64,000 nucleotides of DNA from Pseudomonas sp. v388 (GCF_003935425.1 NZ_RHQN01000006.1:248001-312000); one strand, 5' to 3'; counted from the first letter of the stretch, positions 1 through 8,452 are shown. Notes: a model not told the origin generated them from the sequence alone. Numbers and translations are program-made.

Positions 1-588
1 GAGCTAATCGGTTACATCAACAGCGGCAAGGATCGCCAGAAGCATCCGGTAGCCCGATTCGACCTGTTCAGCCACGGCATCCCCTTGCATGTTTCCTTTG
101 GCTATCAGCTGGAGGAAGAGGCAACGATGTCGCTTGGGCTGCACAACTACCAACAATTCTCACCTGCGGCCTTCAGCCCGACCGCAAAAATCACCTCTTT
201 CGCCTGCCGCACCGGCATGGGTAACCCACAGGATCTGGAAATTGAAGGGGGGGTCCAACTGAATCCACAGTCCGAGGCAAGTCTGGCGCAGAAGTTGGCG
301 AATCATCTGAAGGTTCCGGTTCATGCGTTTGTGACGAGGTCGGACTACAAGAATACTTGGGGGTCTTTTATGGATAGGCGGGAGGGAGAGATCTGTAAAA
401 TCACATCCAAAAGCTTGCCTGGTGAAGAATGGTGCGGTGAGTGGGGTGCAGCCATGAATGAGCGAAAAGGCAGCAAAGAAAAATTTACTTCCACGTACCA
501 ACGTTCCGGTGCTTTAAAACCCGTAGCGCCAGGCAGTTCGCCTTACGGCCCCGCTAGAGGGTTAATTGAATTCAAACCCAATGCTTAA
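1..588 (+). CDS. C-terminal part of a caspase-like (clan CD type) protein, possibly a toxin
   Basis: The reading frame is open from the first base, so the gene starts outside the window; 195 residues are visible. A hydrophobic strand ends in FSHG (His at visible residue 25). A second strand ends in SFACRTG (Cys at residue 69), followed by LAQKLANHLKVPVHAF. A strand-HG then strand-C pair about 44 residues apart is the hallmark of clan CD cysteine peptidases (caspases, CHAT, toxin self-processing domains); the LA..L..PV.A helix-strand after the Cys is also typical. The remaining ~95 residues are polar with no recognised motif. The stop overlaps the start of the next gene, as in effector-immunity pairs. 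A toxin role is inference; the missing N-terminus would decide it. The DNA is AT-richer than the core genes to the right. Confidence 0.5.
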   Translation, partial: ELIGYINSGKDRQKHPVARFDLFSHGIPLHVSFGYQLEEEATMSLGLHNYQQFSPAAFSPTAKITSFACRTGMGNPQDLEIEGGVQLNPQSEASLAQKLANHLKVPVHAFVTRSDYKNTWGSFMDRREGEICKITSKSLPGEEWCGEWGAAMNERKGSKEKFTSTYQRSGALKPVAPGSSPYGPARGLIEFKPNA

Positions 589-1126
589 AAAAAAATATAC
601 AGGTCTCTCGCTAACACTCGGATACCTACTTTTCTTGCCTTACGACAATTATTACGTCACCGACTGGGGCAACGGCATAGTCATCAAAGGCGACAGATAT
701 GTGAGATCTGGCGAGTGGGCATATAATTGCATCCGCTGGCATTTGGTAAGCAAAACTCCTAAGTCTTTTCCAGATGATGACTTCAGAGAAAACAAAAATA
801 TCGAAATCGACACCTACACCTCACCCCCTCAAAAGCAGCAAGCTGCCATAGAGTTCATAAATGAAACATTAAAGACAAAAAATTGGCACCAACGCTTGCA
901 ATATATACACACCTACATCAATGAAGACAGCCAAATAGACGCTCATTACTTCAGACTCTCCGCTACATACAAGGGAGAGCAATGGATACTCAGAGTGAGA
1001 TACAGTGACAGCCTCTACATCAAAAAACTTTATTTTATTAGCGCTGCCCCCTACGATGCGAGATATCACAAACCCTATGAAGAGCTGCTGCAGGAAGCCA
1101 AGCTTAGCTGCCCCAAGCCGCAGTGA
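581..1126 (+). CDS. Unknown membrane-anchored protein, candidate immunity partner
   Basis: A 182-residue protein of no recognised family. I chose ATG 581 because it overlaps the upstream stop (ATGCTTAA), implying translational coupling; an in-frame TTG lies 15 bases upstream. The N-terminus is Lys-rich (MLKKKYTG) and then hydrophobic (LSLTLGYLLFLPY), fitting one membrane segment or an uncleaved signal with a C-terminal periplasmic domain. The rest is rich in Tyr, Trp and charged residues (KNWHQRLQYIHTYINED, GEQWILRVRY) and has two Cys. Position, size and anchoring resemble immunity proteins for exported toxins, but that is inference. Codon use is AT-rich compared with the genes after 2388. 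Confidence 0.6.
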   Translation: MLKKKYTGLSLTLGYLLFLPYDNYYVTDWGNGIVIKGDRYVRSGEWAYNCIRWHLVSKTPKSFPDDDFRENKNIEIDTYTSPPQKQQAAIEFINETLKTKNWHQRLQYIHTYINEDSQIDAHYFRLSATYKGEQWILRVRYSDSLYIKKLYFISAAPYDARYHKPYEELLQEAKLSCPKPQ

Positions 1127-1249
1127 GCATACGTACTTTTCCTCCTGCCCCAGAATCGCTTTGGCGATTTCTTGGAAGCTCATCGACATCGACAAATGAC
1201 ATTAAAAATATTAGACCTTCCGACCCAAACCATATGAAAAACCTAGGGC

Positions 1250-1537
1250 ATGAAAAAATATTTCGCGGCACTCCTGCTGGGCACGCTCACATGGCTATTT
1301 ACTGGCTATTACAATTCCATTGAAGATGCGGAACTTCACAGCCACTTCTTTATTAAAAAAAGCCCCACACTACAAATAAAGTTTTACAACATACACGCTA
1401 ACAACACTGACCCGAGACCGCTTCACGAACTCACTACCCAGCAACGGCAAAAGGTTATTAGCTATTGGAAATATCGTTTGGGAATTGACTCCAAGCTGGA
1501 AACAGAAGATGAGTTGGCGGCCTGTACAGCTTGGTAA
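1250..1537 (+). CDS. Small membrane-anchored protein, copy 1 of a tandem family
   Basis: A 95-residue protein with a Lys-Lys start and one hydrophobic stretch (YFAALLLGTLTWLFTGYY), then a polar domain. It shares a clear pattern with the next gene and the following pseudogene: GYY at the end of the membrane segment, FFIKK.PTLQ.KF, and near the C-terminus Y.KYRLGID..LE.E.EL..C. I do not recognise the family. The ribosome site before ATG 1250 is weak (AGGG very close). About 120 bases without a clear gene separate it from the previous CDS. Likely an inner-membrane-anchored periplasmic protein; a role with the upstream caspase-like protein is possible but unproven. Confidence 0.6.
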   Translation: MKKYFAALLLGTLTWLFTGYYNSIEDAELHSHFFIKKSPTLQIKFYNIHANNTDPRPLHELTTQQRQKVISYWKYRLGIDSKLETEDELAACTAW

Positions 1538-1672
1538 CACACAACAGTCGGAACCAAACCACTCAACAAGCAGCGGGTTCTGTGCGCATGAGTACTCCCA
1601 AATCGCTAGCAAAATCTTCGTAACCGGAGAAGGCGTAGATCGTTCAAGCCAACTGACTATATTATCTACAGA

Positions 1673-1960
1673 ATGAAAATAATTTTTATAGCAATGCCAT
1701 TAATAGCCACCGCACACCTGTACATTGGGTATTACACGCCGCAAAGCATCCACGACGAATCAACAGTGTTTTTTATAAAGAAATATCCGACACTTCAAAT
1801 GAAATTCAAGAACCTATATACAAGAGACGGCGACACCAACAATTTCGCCAACTTGAACTCCGTGGAAGCCAACATCGTAATTAACTATTGCAAATACAGA
1901 CTGGGGATAGACACTCGACTGGAGAACGAAGAACAACTGGAAGAATGCAAACGCCGCTAG
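1673..1960 (+). CDS. Small membrane-anchored protein, copy 2 of a tandem family
   Basis: A second 95-residue member of the same family, the same length as copy 1. It has a short hydrophobic N-terminus (IIFIAMPLIATAHLYIGYY), then FFIKKYPTLQMKFKNL, and ends in CKYRLGIDTRLENEEQLEEC. Identity to copy 1 is concentrated in these blocks while the intervening loop differs, as expected for an old duplication under divergent selection. One Cys in the last few residues is shared by all copies. Function unknown. The copies are about 140 bases apart with separate starts. Confidence 0.6.
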   Translation: MKIIFIAMPLIATAHLYIGYYTPQSIHDESTVFFIKKYPTLQMKFKNLYTRDGDTNNFANLNSVEANIVINYCKYRLGIDTRLENEEQLEECKRR

Positions 1961-2055
1961 CATGATACTCGACCTACTGAGCCCTGGATGCGCGCAGGAT
2001 TGACCGCAATCCAAAGAGACTAGTGTTACCACTACCCCCTTATACTGACAGACCT

Positions 2056-2342
2056 ATGAAGAAGATCACATTTATCGCAGCGCTCGCCCTGTTCGCTCTA
2101 CTGTTCACCGGCTACTACGAAACACGCTGAGCGGAAGACAATAGGCTCATTTTTTTATAAAAAGGACACCCACGTTTCAAATGACTTTCGTGAACATTTT
2201 CGACAGTGATGCCGACGACCAGCGGCTGAATGAACTGGATGAGGAGGAACGAAAGCAGGTCATCGACTACTGCAAATATCGTTCGGGCATCGAGACGACT
2301 CTTAAAACACAAGCCGAGCTGGAGGCCTGCAAAGCGCAATAA
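2056..2342 (+). pseudogene. Third family copy, inactivated by a stop codon and a frameshift
   Basis: ATG 2056 opens with KKITFIAALALFALLFTGYY, matching the anchor of the other copies, and hits TGA at 2128-2130 after 24 codons. The family core continues in another frame from about 2148: HFFIKRTPTFQMTF, then IDYCKYRSGIETTLK and ELEACKAQ, ending at TAA 2340-2342. One base is missing around 2142-2147 relative to the paralogs. The total length corresponds to the same 95 codons. Two independent lesions make a sequencing error unlikely. The surviving core argues for recent decay. Confidence 0.7.
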
Positions 2343-2368
2343 AGAAGCGGCTTACTGCCCCAGCCGCT
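2338..2368 (-). terminator. Rho-independent terminator after yjiA
   Basis: Read on the minus strand: arms AGCGGCT/AGCCGCT (2362-2368 and 2346-2352) around a 9-base loop, then TCTTTATT. It lies just past the yjiA stop and overlaps the end of the pseudogene from the other side. Confidence 0.6.
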
Positions 2369-2387
2369 CCAACCTGCCATCCCTAGG

Positions 2388-3368
2388 TTACGAGCCAGCC
2401 ATCTGCGCAAACCCCGCCCGAATCTTCTCTTCCGGCAATTCATCGGCAATGAACACGATCACACTTTCCCGCTGCTCGCCTTCGGCCCATTCGGTATCCC
2501 AGTCGAAGCCGTACAGCTTGAGCACGCCCTGAAACACCAGTCGGCGCGGTTCGCCGGCGATGTTGAGTACGCCTTTGTAGCGCAGCAGTTGCTTGCCGTG
2601 GTCTTCCAGCAGGTCGTTCATGAAGGCGCTGAGTTTGTCGATATCCAGCGGCTGGTCGGTGCGCAGCACCAGGCTGGTGATGCGGTCGGCAGATTGGCCG
2701 GCAGGCGCAACCGGGCGCAGGCTCATGCCGCCGCCGAGGTCGGCGTTGAGGTTGAAGCCGCGCACGTCCAGCAGTTCGGCGAGGTCGATGCGTCCGTGGT
2801 CGACGGTGCGGATAGCCGCGCGGCGGTTGATGCGGGACAGGCGTGCACTCAGGGCATCGAAGGTCGCGTCGTCCACCAGATCACGTTTGCTCACCAGCAG
2901 TCGGTCGGCAAAGCCGATCTGCGCCTGGGCAATGGTCTGAGTCAGGTGCGTATCGGCGTGGGCGGCGTCGACCAAAGTGATGATGCCATCGAGGATGTAG
3001 CGCTCGCGCAGTTCCTCGTCGATGAAGAAGGTTTGCGCCACTGGCGCAGGATCGGCCAAGCCGGTGCATTCGATCACCAGGCGGTCAAAGGCGATCTCGC
3101 CGCTGTCCAGGCGTTCGAGCAGCAGATACAGCGCTTTGGTGAGGTCGGTGTGAATAGTGCAGCACACGCAGCCGTTGGACAGGGTCATGACCTGCACCGG
3201 ATCCGTGCCCAGCAACTGGCTGTCGATCCCGGCATCGCTGAATTCATTCTCGATCACCGCGATCTTCAGGCCGTGCTCGGCTTTCAACAGATGGCGCAGC
3301 AGCGTGGTCTTGCCAGCGCCGAGAAAGCCGGTCAGGACAGTAACGGGGATGGTCTGAAGCTCGCTCAT
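2388..3368 (-). CDS. yjiA: CobW/G3E-family GTPase, YjiA-like
   Basis: A 326-residue G3E P-loop GTPase; the family supplies metal or cofactor to client enzymes, and YjiA binds GTP and transition metals. Visible motifs: Walker A GFLGAGKTT (about residues 14-22), the metal-binding GCVCC near residue 67, the Walker B-like LVIECTGLADP, and SKRDL in place of NKxD. The C-terminal CobW domain includes RYKGVLNI. The start MSELQTIP is chosen because the motif follows directly; the frame could extend upstream but crosses the terminator at 3401-3432. It is third after cstA and ybdD, the same order as E. coli btsT-yjiX-yjiA, suggesting support of a metal-dependent step linked to pyruvate uptake. Confidence 0.88.
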   Translation of the reverse strand: MSELQTIPVTVLTGFLGAGKTTLLRHLLKAEHGLKIAVIENEFSDAGIDSQLLGTDPVQVMTLSNGCVCCTIHTDLTKALYLLLERLDSGEIAFDRLVIECTGLADPAPVAQTFFIDEELRERYILDGIITLVDAAHADTHLTQTIAQAQIGFADRLLVSKRDLVDDATFDALSARLSRINRRAAIRTVDHGRIDLAELLDVRGFNLNADLGGGMSLRPVAPAGQSADRITSLVLRTDQPLDIDKLSAFMNDLLEDHGKQLLRYKGVLNIAGEPRRLVFQGVLKLYGFDWDTEWAEGEQRESVIVFIADELPEEKIRAGFAQMAGS

Positions 3369-3400
3369 AAAGTCCTCTGTGGGTCGCCGGGCTGGAAATG

Positions 3401-3432
3401 AAAACGCGCCGCAGGTGGTGGCCTGCGGCGCG
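3401..3432 (-). terminator. Intercistronic terminator between ybdD and yjiA
   Basis: On the minus strand, arms CGCGCCGCAGG (3422-3432) and CCTGCGGCGCG (3405-3415) pair perfectly over 11 bases with a 6-base loop, followed by TTTTCATTT. A strong intrinsic terminator inside a conserved gene string, so yjiA probably receives only part of the cstA transcript or has its own start. Confidence 0.8.
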
Positions 3433-3462
3433 CGGGTTCTACGATAACTCAGTACAAGCGGA

Positions 3463-3660
3463 TCAGCAGCACTTCGGCCCGGCCTTGCCGCCGTAACGCG
3501 CCTCCTGGCGTTCCCGGAAGAACTCCTCATAGGTCATCAGGGGCTTGTCCGGATGCGTGTTCTGCATGTGCTCGACGTAGGTGTCGTAGTCCGGCATGCC
3601 CACCATCAGGCGTGCGGCCTGACCGAGGTATTTCCCGAGGCGACTCAGGTCATTGAACAT
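3463..3660 (-). CDS. ybdD: YbdD/YjiX family small protein
   Basis: A 65-residue soluble protein of the YbdD/YjiX family, found next to CstA/BtsT transporters. It has the characteristic [16 protein letters not shown] start, a [13 protein letters not shown] core, [21 protein letters not shown], and a C-terminal CC. In E. coli the genes sit after cstA and btsT; members are reported to be needed for transporter activity, though the mechanism is unclear to me. The second ATG (3660) is preferred over 3666 because AGAGG lies 8 bases before it. Cotranscribed with cstA, 27 bases downstream of its stop. Confidence 0.88.
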   Translation of the reverse strand: MFNDLSRLGKYLGQAARLMVGMPDYDTYVEHMQNTHPDKPLMTYEEFFRERQEARYGGKAGPKCC

Positions 3661-3687
3661 GGGCATACCCTCTGCTGGACGGTTTCA

Positions 3688-5763
3688 TTAAACACCTGGC
3701 GCCGGTGGCATCGCCTGGAACGGTGCTTCCTTGTCGGTGCGTTCTTTCTTGCCCCACGCGGCGATACCGATTTTCAAGGCGTAGAACAGGATGCTGAACA
3801 CCACGAACAGGAAGAGCACGGTCAAGCCGGCGTTGGTGTAGGCGTTGAAAATCACATGCTGCATCTGGTCCATGGTCTTGGCCGGAGCCAGGATCTGACC
3901 CGCATCCGCCGCTGCGCTGTATTTCTTGGCAAGGGCCAGGAAGCCGACCGCAGGGTTGGAATCGAACAGCTTGATAAAGCCCGCCGTCACGGTGCAGATC
4001 AACAGCCAGGTCGCAGGCAGCACAGTAACCCACACGTAACGTTGGCGCTTCATTTTGATCAGCACCACACTCGCCAGCATCAGGGCGATACCGGCCAGCA
4101 TCTGGTTGGAAATACCGAACAGCGGCCACAAGGTGTTGATGCCGCCCAACGGATCGATGACACCCTGGTACAGCAGGTAACCCCACAGCGCTACGCAACC
4201 GCCGGTGCCGATCGCGTTGGCCGTCCAGGACTCGGTGCGTTTCAGGGCCGGCACGAAGCTGCCCAGCAGATCCTGAAGCATGAAGCGACCGGCGCGAGTA
4301 CCGGCGTCTACCGCTGTCAGGATGAACAGCGCTTCAAAAAGAATCGCGAAGTGGTACCAGAACGCCATGGTGTTCTCACCCGGCAGCGCCTGGTGAAGAA
4401 TTTGCGCGATACCCACCGCCAAGGTCGGCGCACCACCGGCACGGGCCAGGATAGTGTTTTCGCCGATATCCTTGGCAACCGCCGTCAGTTGATCGGGGGT
4501 AATGGTGAAGCCCCAACTGCTGACCGTCGCCGCCACCGACACGACATCGCTGCCCACTACTGCCGCTGGGCTGTTCATGGCGAAGTAGACACCCGGCTCG
4601 ATTACCGAAGCGGCAACCATGGCCATGATGGCGACGAAGGATTCCATCAACATGCCGCCATAACCGATGTAACGGGCGTTGACTTCGTTATCCAGCAGCT
4701 TGGGCGTGGTGCCCGACGAGATCAGGGCGTGGAAGCCCGAGACCGCGCCGCAGGCAATGGTGATGAACAGGAACGGGAACAGTGTGCCTTTCCAGACCGG
4801 GCCGGTACCGTCGGTGAACTGGGTCAGGGCCGGCATTTTCAGCTCGGGCGCCAGTACCAGAATGCCGATGGCCAAAGCCACGATGGTGCCGATTTTCAGG
4901 AACGTCGACAGATAGTCACGCGGCGCCAGCAGCAGCCAGACCGGCAGCATCGCCGCCACGAAACCATAGCCCACCAGCATCCAGGTGATCTGCACGCCGG
5001 TGAAGGTAAACATCGGCGCCCAGTTCGGGTCAGCCGCCACAGCGCCGCCGATCCAGATCGAAGCCAGCAGCAGGATGACACCGATGATGGAAATCTCGCC
5101 GATGCGGCCCGGACGGATGTAGCGCATGTAGACGCCCATGAACATCGCGATCGGGATGGTCGCCATGACCGTGAACATGCCCCACGGGCTTTCGGCCAGG
5201 GCCTTGACCACGATCAGCGCCAGCACCGCCAGGATGATGATCATGATCAGGAAGCAGCCGAACAAGGCGATGGTGCCGGGAATGCGGCCCATTTCCTCAC
5301 GGACCATGTCGCCCAGCGAACGGCCGTTACGGCGTGTGGAGAGGAACAGGATCATGAAGTCCTGCACCGCGCCGGCCAGCACCACGCCGGCGATCAGCCA
5401 GAGCGTACCGGGCAGATAGCCCATTTGCGCTGCCAACACCGGGCCGACCAATGGTCCGGCGCCGGCGATGGCTGCAAAATGATGGCCGAAAAGAATGTGT
5501 TTGTTGGTCGGCACATAGTCCAGACCATCGTTGTTGACCACGGCAGGCGTTGCCCGCGTCGGGTCAAGTTGCATGACGTGTCGTGCAATGAAAAGACTGT
5601 AGTAACGGTAAGCGACCAGATAGATGGCGACCGCCGCCACCACGATCCACAAGGCGTTGATTGCTTCTCCGCGGCGCAGGGCCACGACCCCCAGGGCACA
5701 TGCCCCAACAATTGCGACTATGAGCCAGGGAACATGGCGCATCAGACTATTATTATTTTTCAT
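3688..5763 (-). CDS. cstA: CstA/BtsT-type pyruvate (carbon starvation) transporter
   Basis: A 691-residue inner-membrane protein with many hydrophobic segments, the normal CstA length. Family blocks seen: NKHILFGHHFAAIAGAGPLVGPVLAAQMGY near residues 85-115, DFMILFLSTRRNGRSLGDM, GAVSGFHALISSGTTPK and the C-terminal LWPLFGISNQMLAG. E. coli CstA and BtsT import pyruvate with protons; peptide uptake was proposed earlier. The start MKNNNSLMR is the first Met before the hydrophobic region; an upstream extension is unlikely. First gene of cstA-ybdD-(terminator)-yjiA. E. coli btsT is controlled by a two-component system; no such genes are in this window. Confidence 0.93.
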   Translation of the reverse strand: MKNNNSLMRHVPWLIVAIVGACALGVVALRRGEAINALWIVVAAVAIYLVAYRYYSLFIARHVMQLDPTRATPAVVNNDGLDYVPTNKHILFGHHFAAIAGAGPLVGPVLAAQMGYLPGTLWLIAGVVLAGAVQDFMILFLSTRRNGRSLGDMVREEMGRIPGTIALFGCFLIMIIILAVLALIVVKALAESPWGMFTVMATIPIAMFMGVYMRYIRPGRIGEISIIGVILLLASIWIGGAVAADPNWAPMFTFTGVQITWMLVGYGFVAAMLPVWLLLAPRDYLSTFLKIGTIVALAIGILVLAPELKMPALTQFTDGTGPVWKGTLFPFLFITIACGAVSGFHALISSGTTPKLLDNEVNARYIGYGGMLMESFVAIMAMVAASVIEPGVYFAMNSPAAVVGSDVVSVAATVSSWGFTITPDQLTAVAKDIGENTILARAGGAPTLAVGIAQILHQALPGENTMAFWYHFAILFEALFILTAVDAGTRAGRFMLQDLLGSFVPALKRTESWTANAIGTGGCVALWGYLLYQGVIDPLGGINTLWPLFGISNQMLAGIALMLASVVLIKMKRQRYVWVTVLPATWLLICTVTAGFIKLFDSNPAVGFLALAKKYSAAADAGQILAPAKTMDQMQHVIFNAYTNAGLTVLFLFVVFSILFYALKIGIAAWGKKERTDKEAPFQAMPPAPGV

Positions 5764-6029
5764 TTTCTTATTCCAGCAGAGTTGACTAGAAGGCAAGCAG
5801 TCGGAGTTTAGCGCTGTCACAGCGAAAGGCCACCCCCACATTGGTCTAGAGAGGGATTTGTATTGAGAGAAGTAAAAGCCCGGCTCGGGGCCTGCCGACC
5901 CGGCTCATAAATGTTACGTCCGGCGCTGTCCGAGCAGGCCATTCAGGTCTATCGTCGGTACATGAAGGTGCTGTTGATTCCAGGCCTGGCCACGTGGTGC
6001 AGGCAGTCGCATCCAGGAGAGTTCATTCG

Positions 6030-6398
6030 ATGACCGACCCCCATGCAGATCGCCGTCGCTTCAAACGCATCGCTTTCGACGCCAAGACCGAACTGAGCCA
6101 GGGTGAGCGGCGCTGGAAAGTGCAGCTCGTGGACCTGTCACTCAAAGGCCTGCTGATCGAGCGACCGGAACCCTGGACCGGAAACCCGGACGAACCGTTT
6201 CTCGTCGATATCTACCTGAGTCCTGACGTGTATGTGGAGATGGAAACGCGACTGATGCACGACGATCACAATCAGCTGGGGTTTGTCTGCCTGCACATCG
6301 GCCTGGAGTCGATCAGCCACCTCAAGCGCCTGATCGAGCTGAACCTGGCGGACCACGACGAGCTGGACCGGGAGCTGGCGGCTCTGATTGAGGTTTAG
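6030..6398 (+). CDS. mapZ: PilZ-domain c-di-GMP receptor MapZ
   Basis: A 122-residue single PilZ domain. The c-di-GMP motif is complete: RRRFKR near residues 8-13 and DLSLKG about 25 residues later. The sequence strongly resembles P. aeruginosa MapZ (PA4608): RIAFDA, LQGERRW-type block, ESISHLKRLIELNL and ELDRELA. MapZ binds the chemotaxis methyltransferase CheR1 when loaded with c-di-GMP and so alters chemotaxis and flagellar switching. The location beside radA is also the P. aeruginosa arrangement. ATG 6030 is used, with AGGAGA upstream; the frame is open 36 bases further but without a better start. Cytoplasmic. Converges on radA with a 17-base gap. Confidence 0.87.
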   Translation: MTDPHADRRRFKRIAFDAKTELSQGERRWKVQLVDLSLKGLLIERPEPWTGNPDEPFLVDIYLSPDVYVEMETRLMHDDHNQLGFVCLHIGLESISHLKRLIELNLADHDELDRELAALIEV

Positions 6399-6415
6399 CT
6401 GAATAACGCCCACTC

Positions 6416-7783
6416 CTACTCGAACAACGCATCCAGCGCTTGTTCGAGGCGGGTGACGGCAATGATCTGCAAGCCCGGCGGTGCTTCTTTCGGGGCGTTG
6501 GCCTTGGGAACGATGGCGCGTTTGAAGCCGTGCTTGGCGGCTTCCTTCAACCGCTCCTGACCGCTGGGCACCGGCCGCACTTCGCCGGACAAGCCCACCT
6601 CGCCGAACACCAGCAAGTCATGCGGCAACGGTCGATTGCGCAGACTCGACATGACCGCCGCCATCAAGGCCAGGTCGGACGCGGTTTCCAGCACCTTGAC
6701 CCCGCCCACCACGTTAAGGAAAACGTCCTGATCGTGAGTCGGAATGCCGCCATGGCGATGCAGGACCGCGAGCAGCATCGCCAGACGGTTCTGATCCAGG
6801 CCCAGCGTCACCCGCCGTGGATTGGACATGTGACTGTCATCCACCAACGCCTGGACTTCCACCAGCATCGGCCGCGTCCCTTCCCAGGTCGCCATGACCA
6901 CGCTGCCGGGGACTTCTTCCTGTGCACGCGTCAGGAAAATCGCCGATGGGTTGGAGACTTCTTTCAGCCCCTTGTCGGTCATGCCGAACACACCCAGTTC
7001 GTTGACCGCACCGAAACGATTCTTCACCGCGCGCAACAGGCGCAGACGCCCGTCGGACTCACCTTCGAAGTACAACACCGTATCGACCATGTGCTCCAGC
7101 ACCCGCGGACCGGCCAGCGCGCCTTCCTTGGTGACATGACCGACCAGGAAAATCGCCGTGCCGCTCTGCTTGGCATACCGCACCAGCAACGCCGCGCTCT
7201 CACGGACCTGCGAAACGCCGCCTGGGGCCGATTGCAACTGCTCGGTGAAGATGGTCTGGATCGAGTCGATGACCATCACTTTGGGCTGCTCGACCCGCGC
7301 CGTGGCGATGATCGATTCGATGCAGGTTTCAGTCATCACCCGCAGTTTGTCCTGGGGCAGGCCCAGGCGGCGCGCACGCATGGCAACCTGTTGCTGGGAC
7401 TCTTCGCCGGTGACATAAAGGGCCGGCATGCGCTCGGCGATATTGCACAGGGTCTGCAAGAGAATGGTCGACTTGCCGATGCCGGGGTCGCCACCAATCA
7501 GGACCACCGAGCCGTCCACCAGACCGCCGCCCAGCACGCGGTCAAGCTCGGCAGAGTGGGTCGAGAAACGCGGGATCTGTTCGACGCTGACTTCGGCCAG
7601 GGTCTTGATCTGCGCCTGGGCGCCGGCCCAACCGGTGCGGCCGCTGGGCGCGGCGGGGGCATTGGCCTCGATCATGGTTTCGACAAGCGTATTCCAGGCA
7701 CCGCAATCGGCGCACTGGCCTGCCCACTTGGGAAAAGTCGCGCCGCACTCAGTGCAGCCGTACAAGCGTTTGGCCTTGGCCAT
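6416..7783 (-). CDS. radA: DNA repair protein RadA
   Basis: A 455-residue RadA/Sms. The N-terminal zinc finger is C-x2-C...C-x2-C (YGCTECG, CADCGAWN, about residues 8-29). A RecA-like ATPase follows with Walker A GGDPGIGKST near residue 95, the RadA-specific KNRFG around residue 255, and a Lon-like C-terminal domain (FLNVVGGVKVLE, RPLPHDLLVFGEVGLSGEVRPV). RadA drives branch migration during recombination repair. The start MAKAKRLYG is chosen just before the zinc finger; upstream Mets only add a poor tail. Confidence 0.97.
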   Translation of the reverse strand: MAKAKRLYGCTECGATFPKWAGQCADCGAWNTLVETMIEANAPAAPSGRTGWAGAQAQIKTLAEVSVEQIPRFSTHSAELDRVLGGGLVDGSVVLIGGDPGIGKSTILLQTLCNIAERMPALYVTGEESQQQVAMRARRLGLPQDKLRVMTETCIESIIATARVEQPKVMVIDSIQTIFTEQLQSAPGGVSQVRESAALLVRYAKQSGTAIFLVGHVTKEGALAGPRVLEHMVDTVLYFEGESDGRLRLLRAVKNRFGAVNELGVFGMTDKGLKEVSNPSAIFLTRAQEEVPGSVVMATWEGTRPMLVEVQALVDDSHMSNPRRVTLGLDQNRLAMLLAVLHRHGGIPTHDQDVFLNVVGGVKVLETASDLALMAAVMSSLRNRPLPHDLLVFGEVGLSGEVRPVPSGQERLKEAAKHGFKRAIVPKANAPKEAPPGLQIIAVTRLEQALDALFE

Positions 7784-7972
7784 GACAACCCCAGTCGCAA
7801 AAGCGGCCATGATAACGCAGATGCCGCTTGCCTCAGCCCGGTCGCACGGGGTTTTTCACGTTCCGATAAAACTTACCCGGCCAGACCCGGTCGATTTAAC
7901 GTGTGCCCGCCGCGATAGCCATCGCTGCTTTACACTGCACATGATCAACTCATCTGTAACAAGGAATGACCC

Positions 7973-8419
7973 ATGAGCGTACTCAGCGAATTCAAAGCCT
8001 TTGCCGTCAAAGGTAACGTGGTCGATATGGCCGTCGGTATCATCATTGGCGCAGCATTCGGCAAGATCGTTTCGTCGTTCGTCGGCGATGTGATCATGCC
8101 TCCGTTGGGCCTGTTGATCGGTGGCGTGGATTTCAGCGACCTGGCTGTGACCCTGCGCGCCGCACAAGGCGACACCCCGGCGGTATTGCTGGCCTACGGC
8201 AAGTTCATCCAGACCGTGGTCGACTTCGTGATCGTCGCGTTTGCGATCTTCATGGGTGTGAAGGCCATCAATCGTCTCAAGCGTGAAGAAGCCAAGGCGC
8301 CCAGTGCCCCGGCCGCGCCCTCCAAGCAGGAAGTTCTGCTCAGCGAGATTCGCGACCTGCTCAAAGAGCAGCACAAGCCGAGCGAACCTGTGGTGGTCGA
8401 TCCTCACCGCCCACTCTGA
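7973..8419 (+). CDS. mscL: Large-conductance mechanosensitive channel MscL
   Basis: A 148-residue channel of normal length (E. coli 136). N-terminal helix [23 protein letters not shown], pore segment [26 protein letters not shown], a periplasmic loop with DFSDL, and TM2 ([21 protein letters not shown]). A cytoplasmic helix ([12 protein letters not shown]) follows. It opens on membrane stretch to release solutes in hypo-osmotic shock. The stretch before the C-terminal helix is Ala/Pro-rich and slightly long. Monocistronic, divergent from radA and converging on fpr. Confidence 0.97.
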   Translation: MSVLSEFKAFAVKGNVVDMAVGIIIGAAFGKIVSSFVGDVIMPPLGLLIGGVDFSDLAVTLRAAQGDTPAVLLAYGKFIQTVVDFVIVAFAIFMGVKAINRLKREEAKAPSAPAAPSKQEVLLSEIRDLLKEQHKPSEPVVVDPHRPL

Positions 8420-8452
8420 TGGCGCAACCCGCAAGGTTCGGCGGTCGCGGGC

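Noticed and set aside
1127-1200. Minus-strand remnant reading MSMSFQEIAKAILGQEEK
   Set aside because: Too short, no recognised family, and the longer frame overlaps the plus-strand gene.
3553-5811. 752-codon plus-strand ORF opposite cstA
   Set aside because: Antisense to a complete CstA; composition is the His/Gln/Arg-rich shadow usual for high-GC coding DNA.
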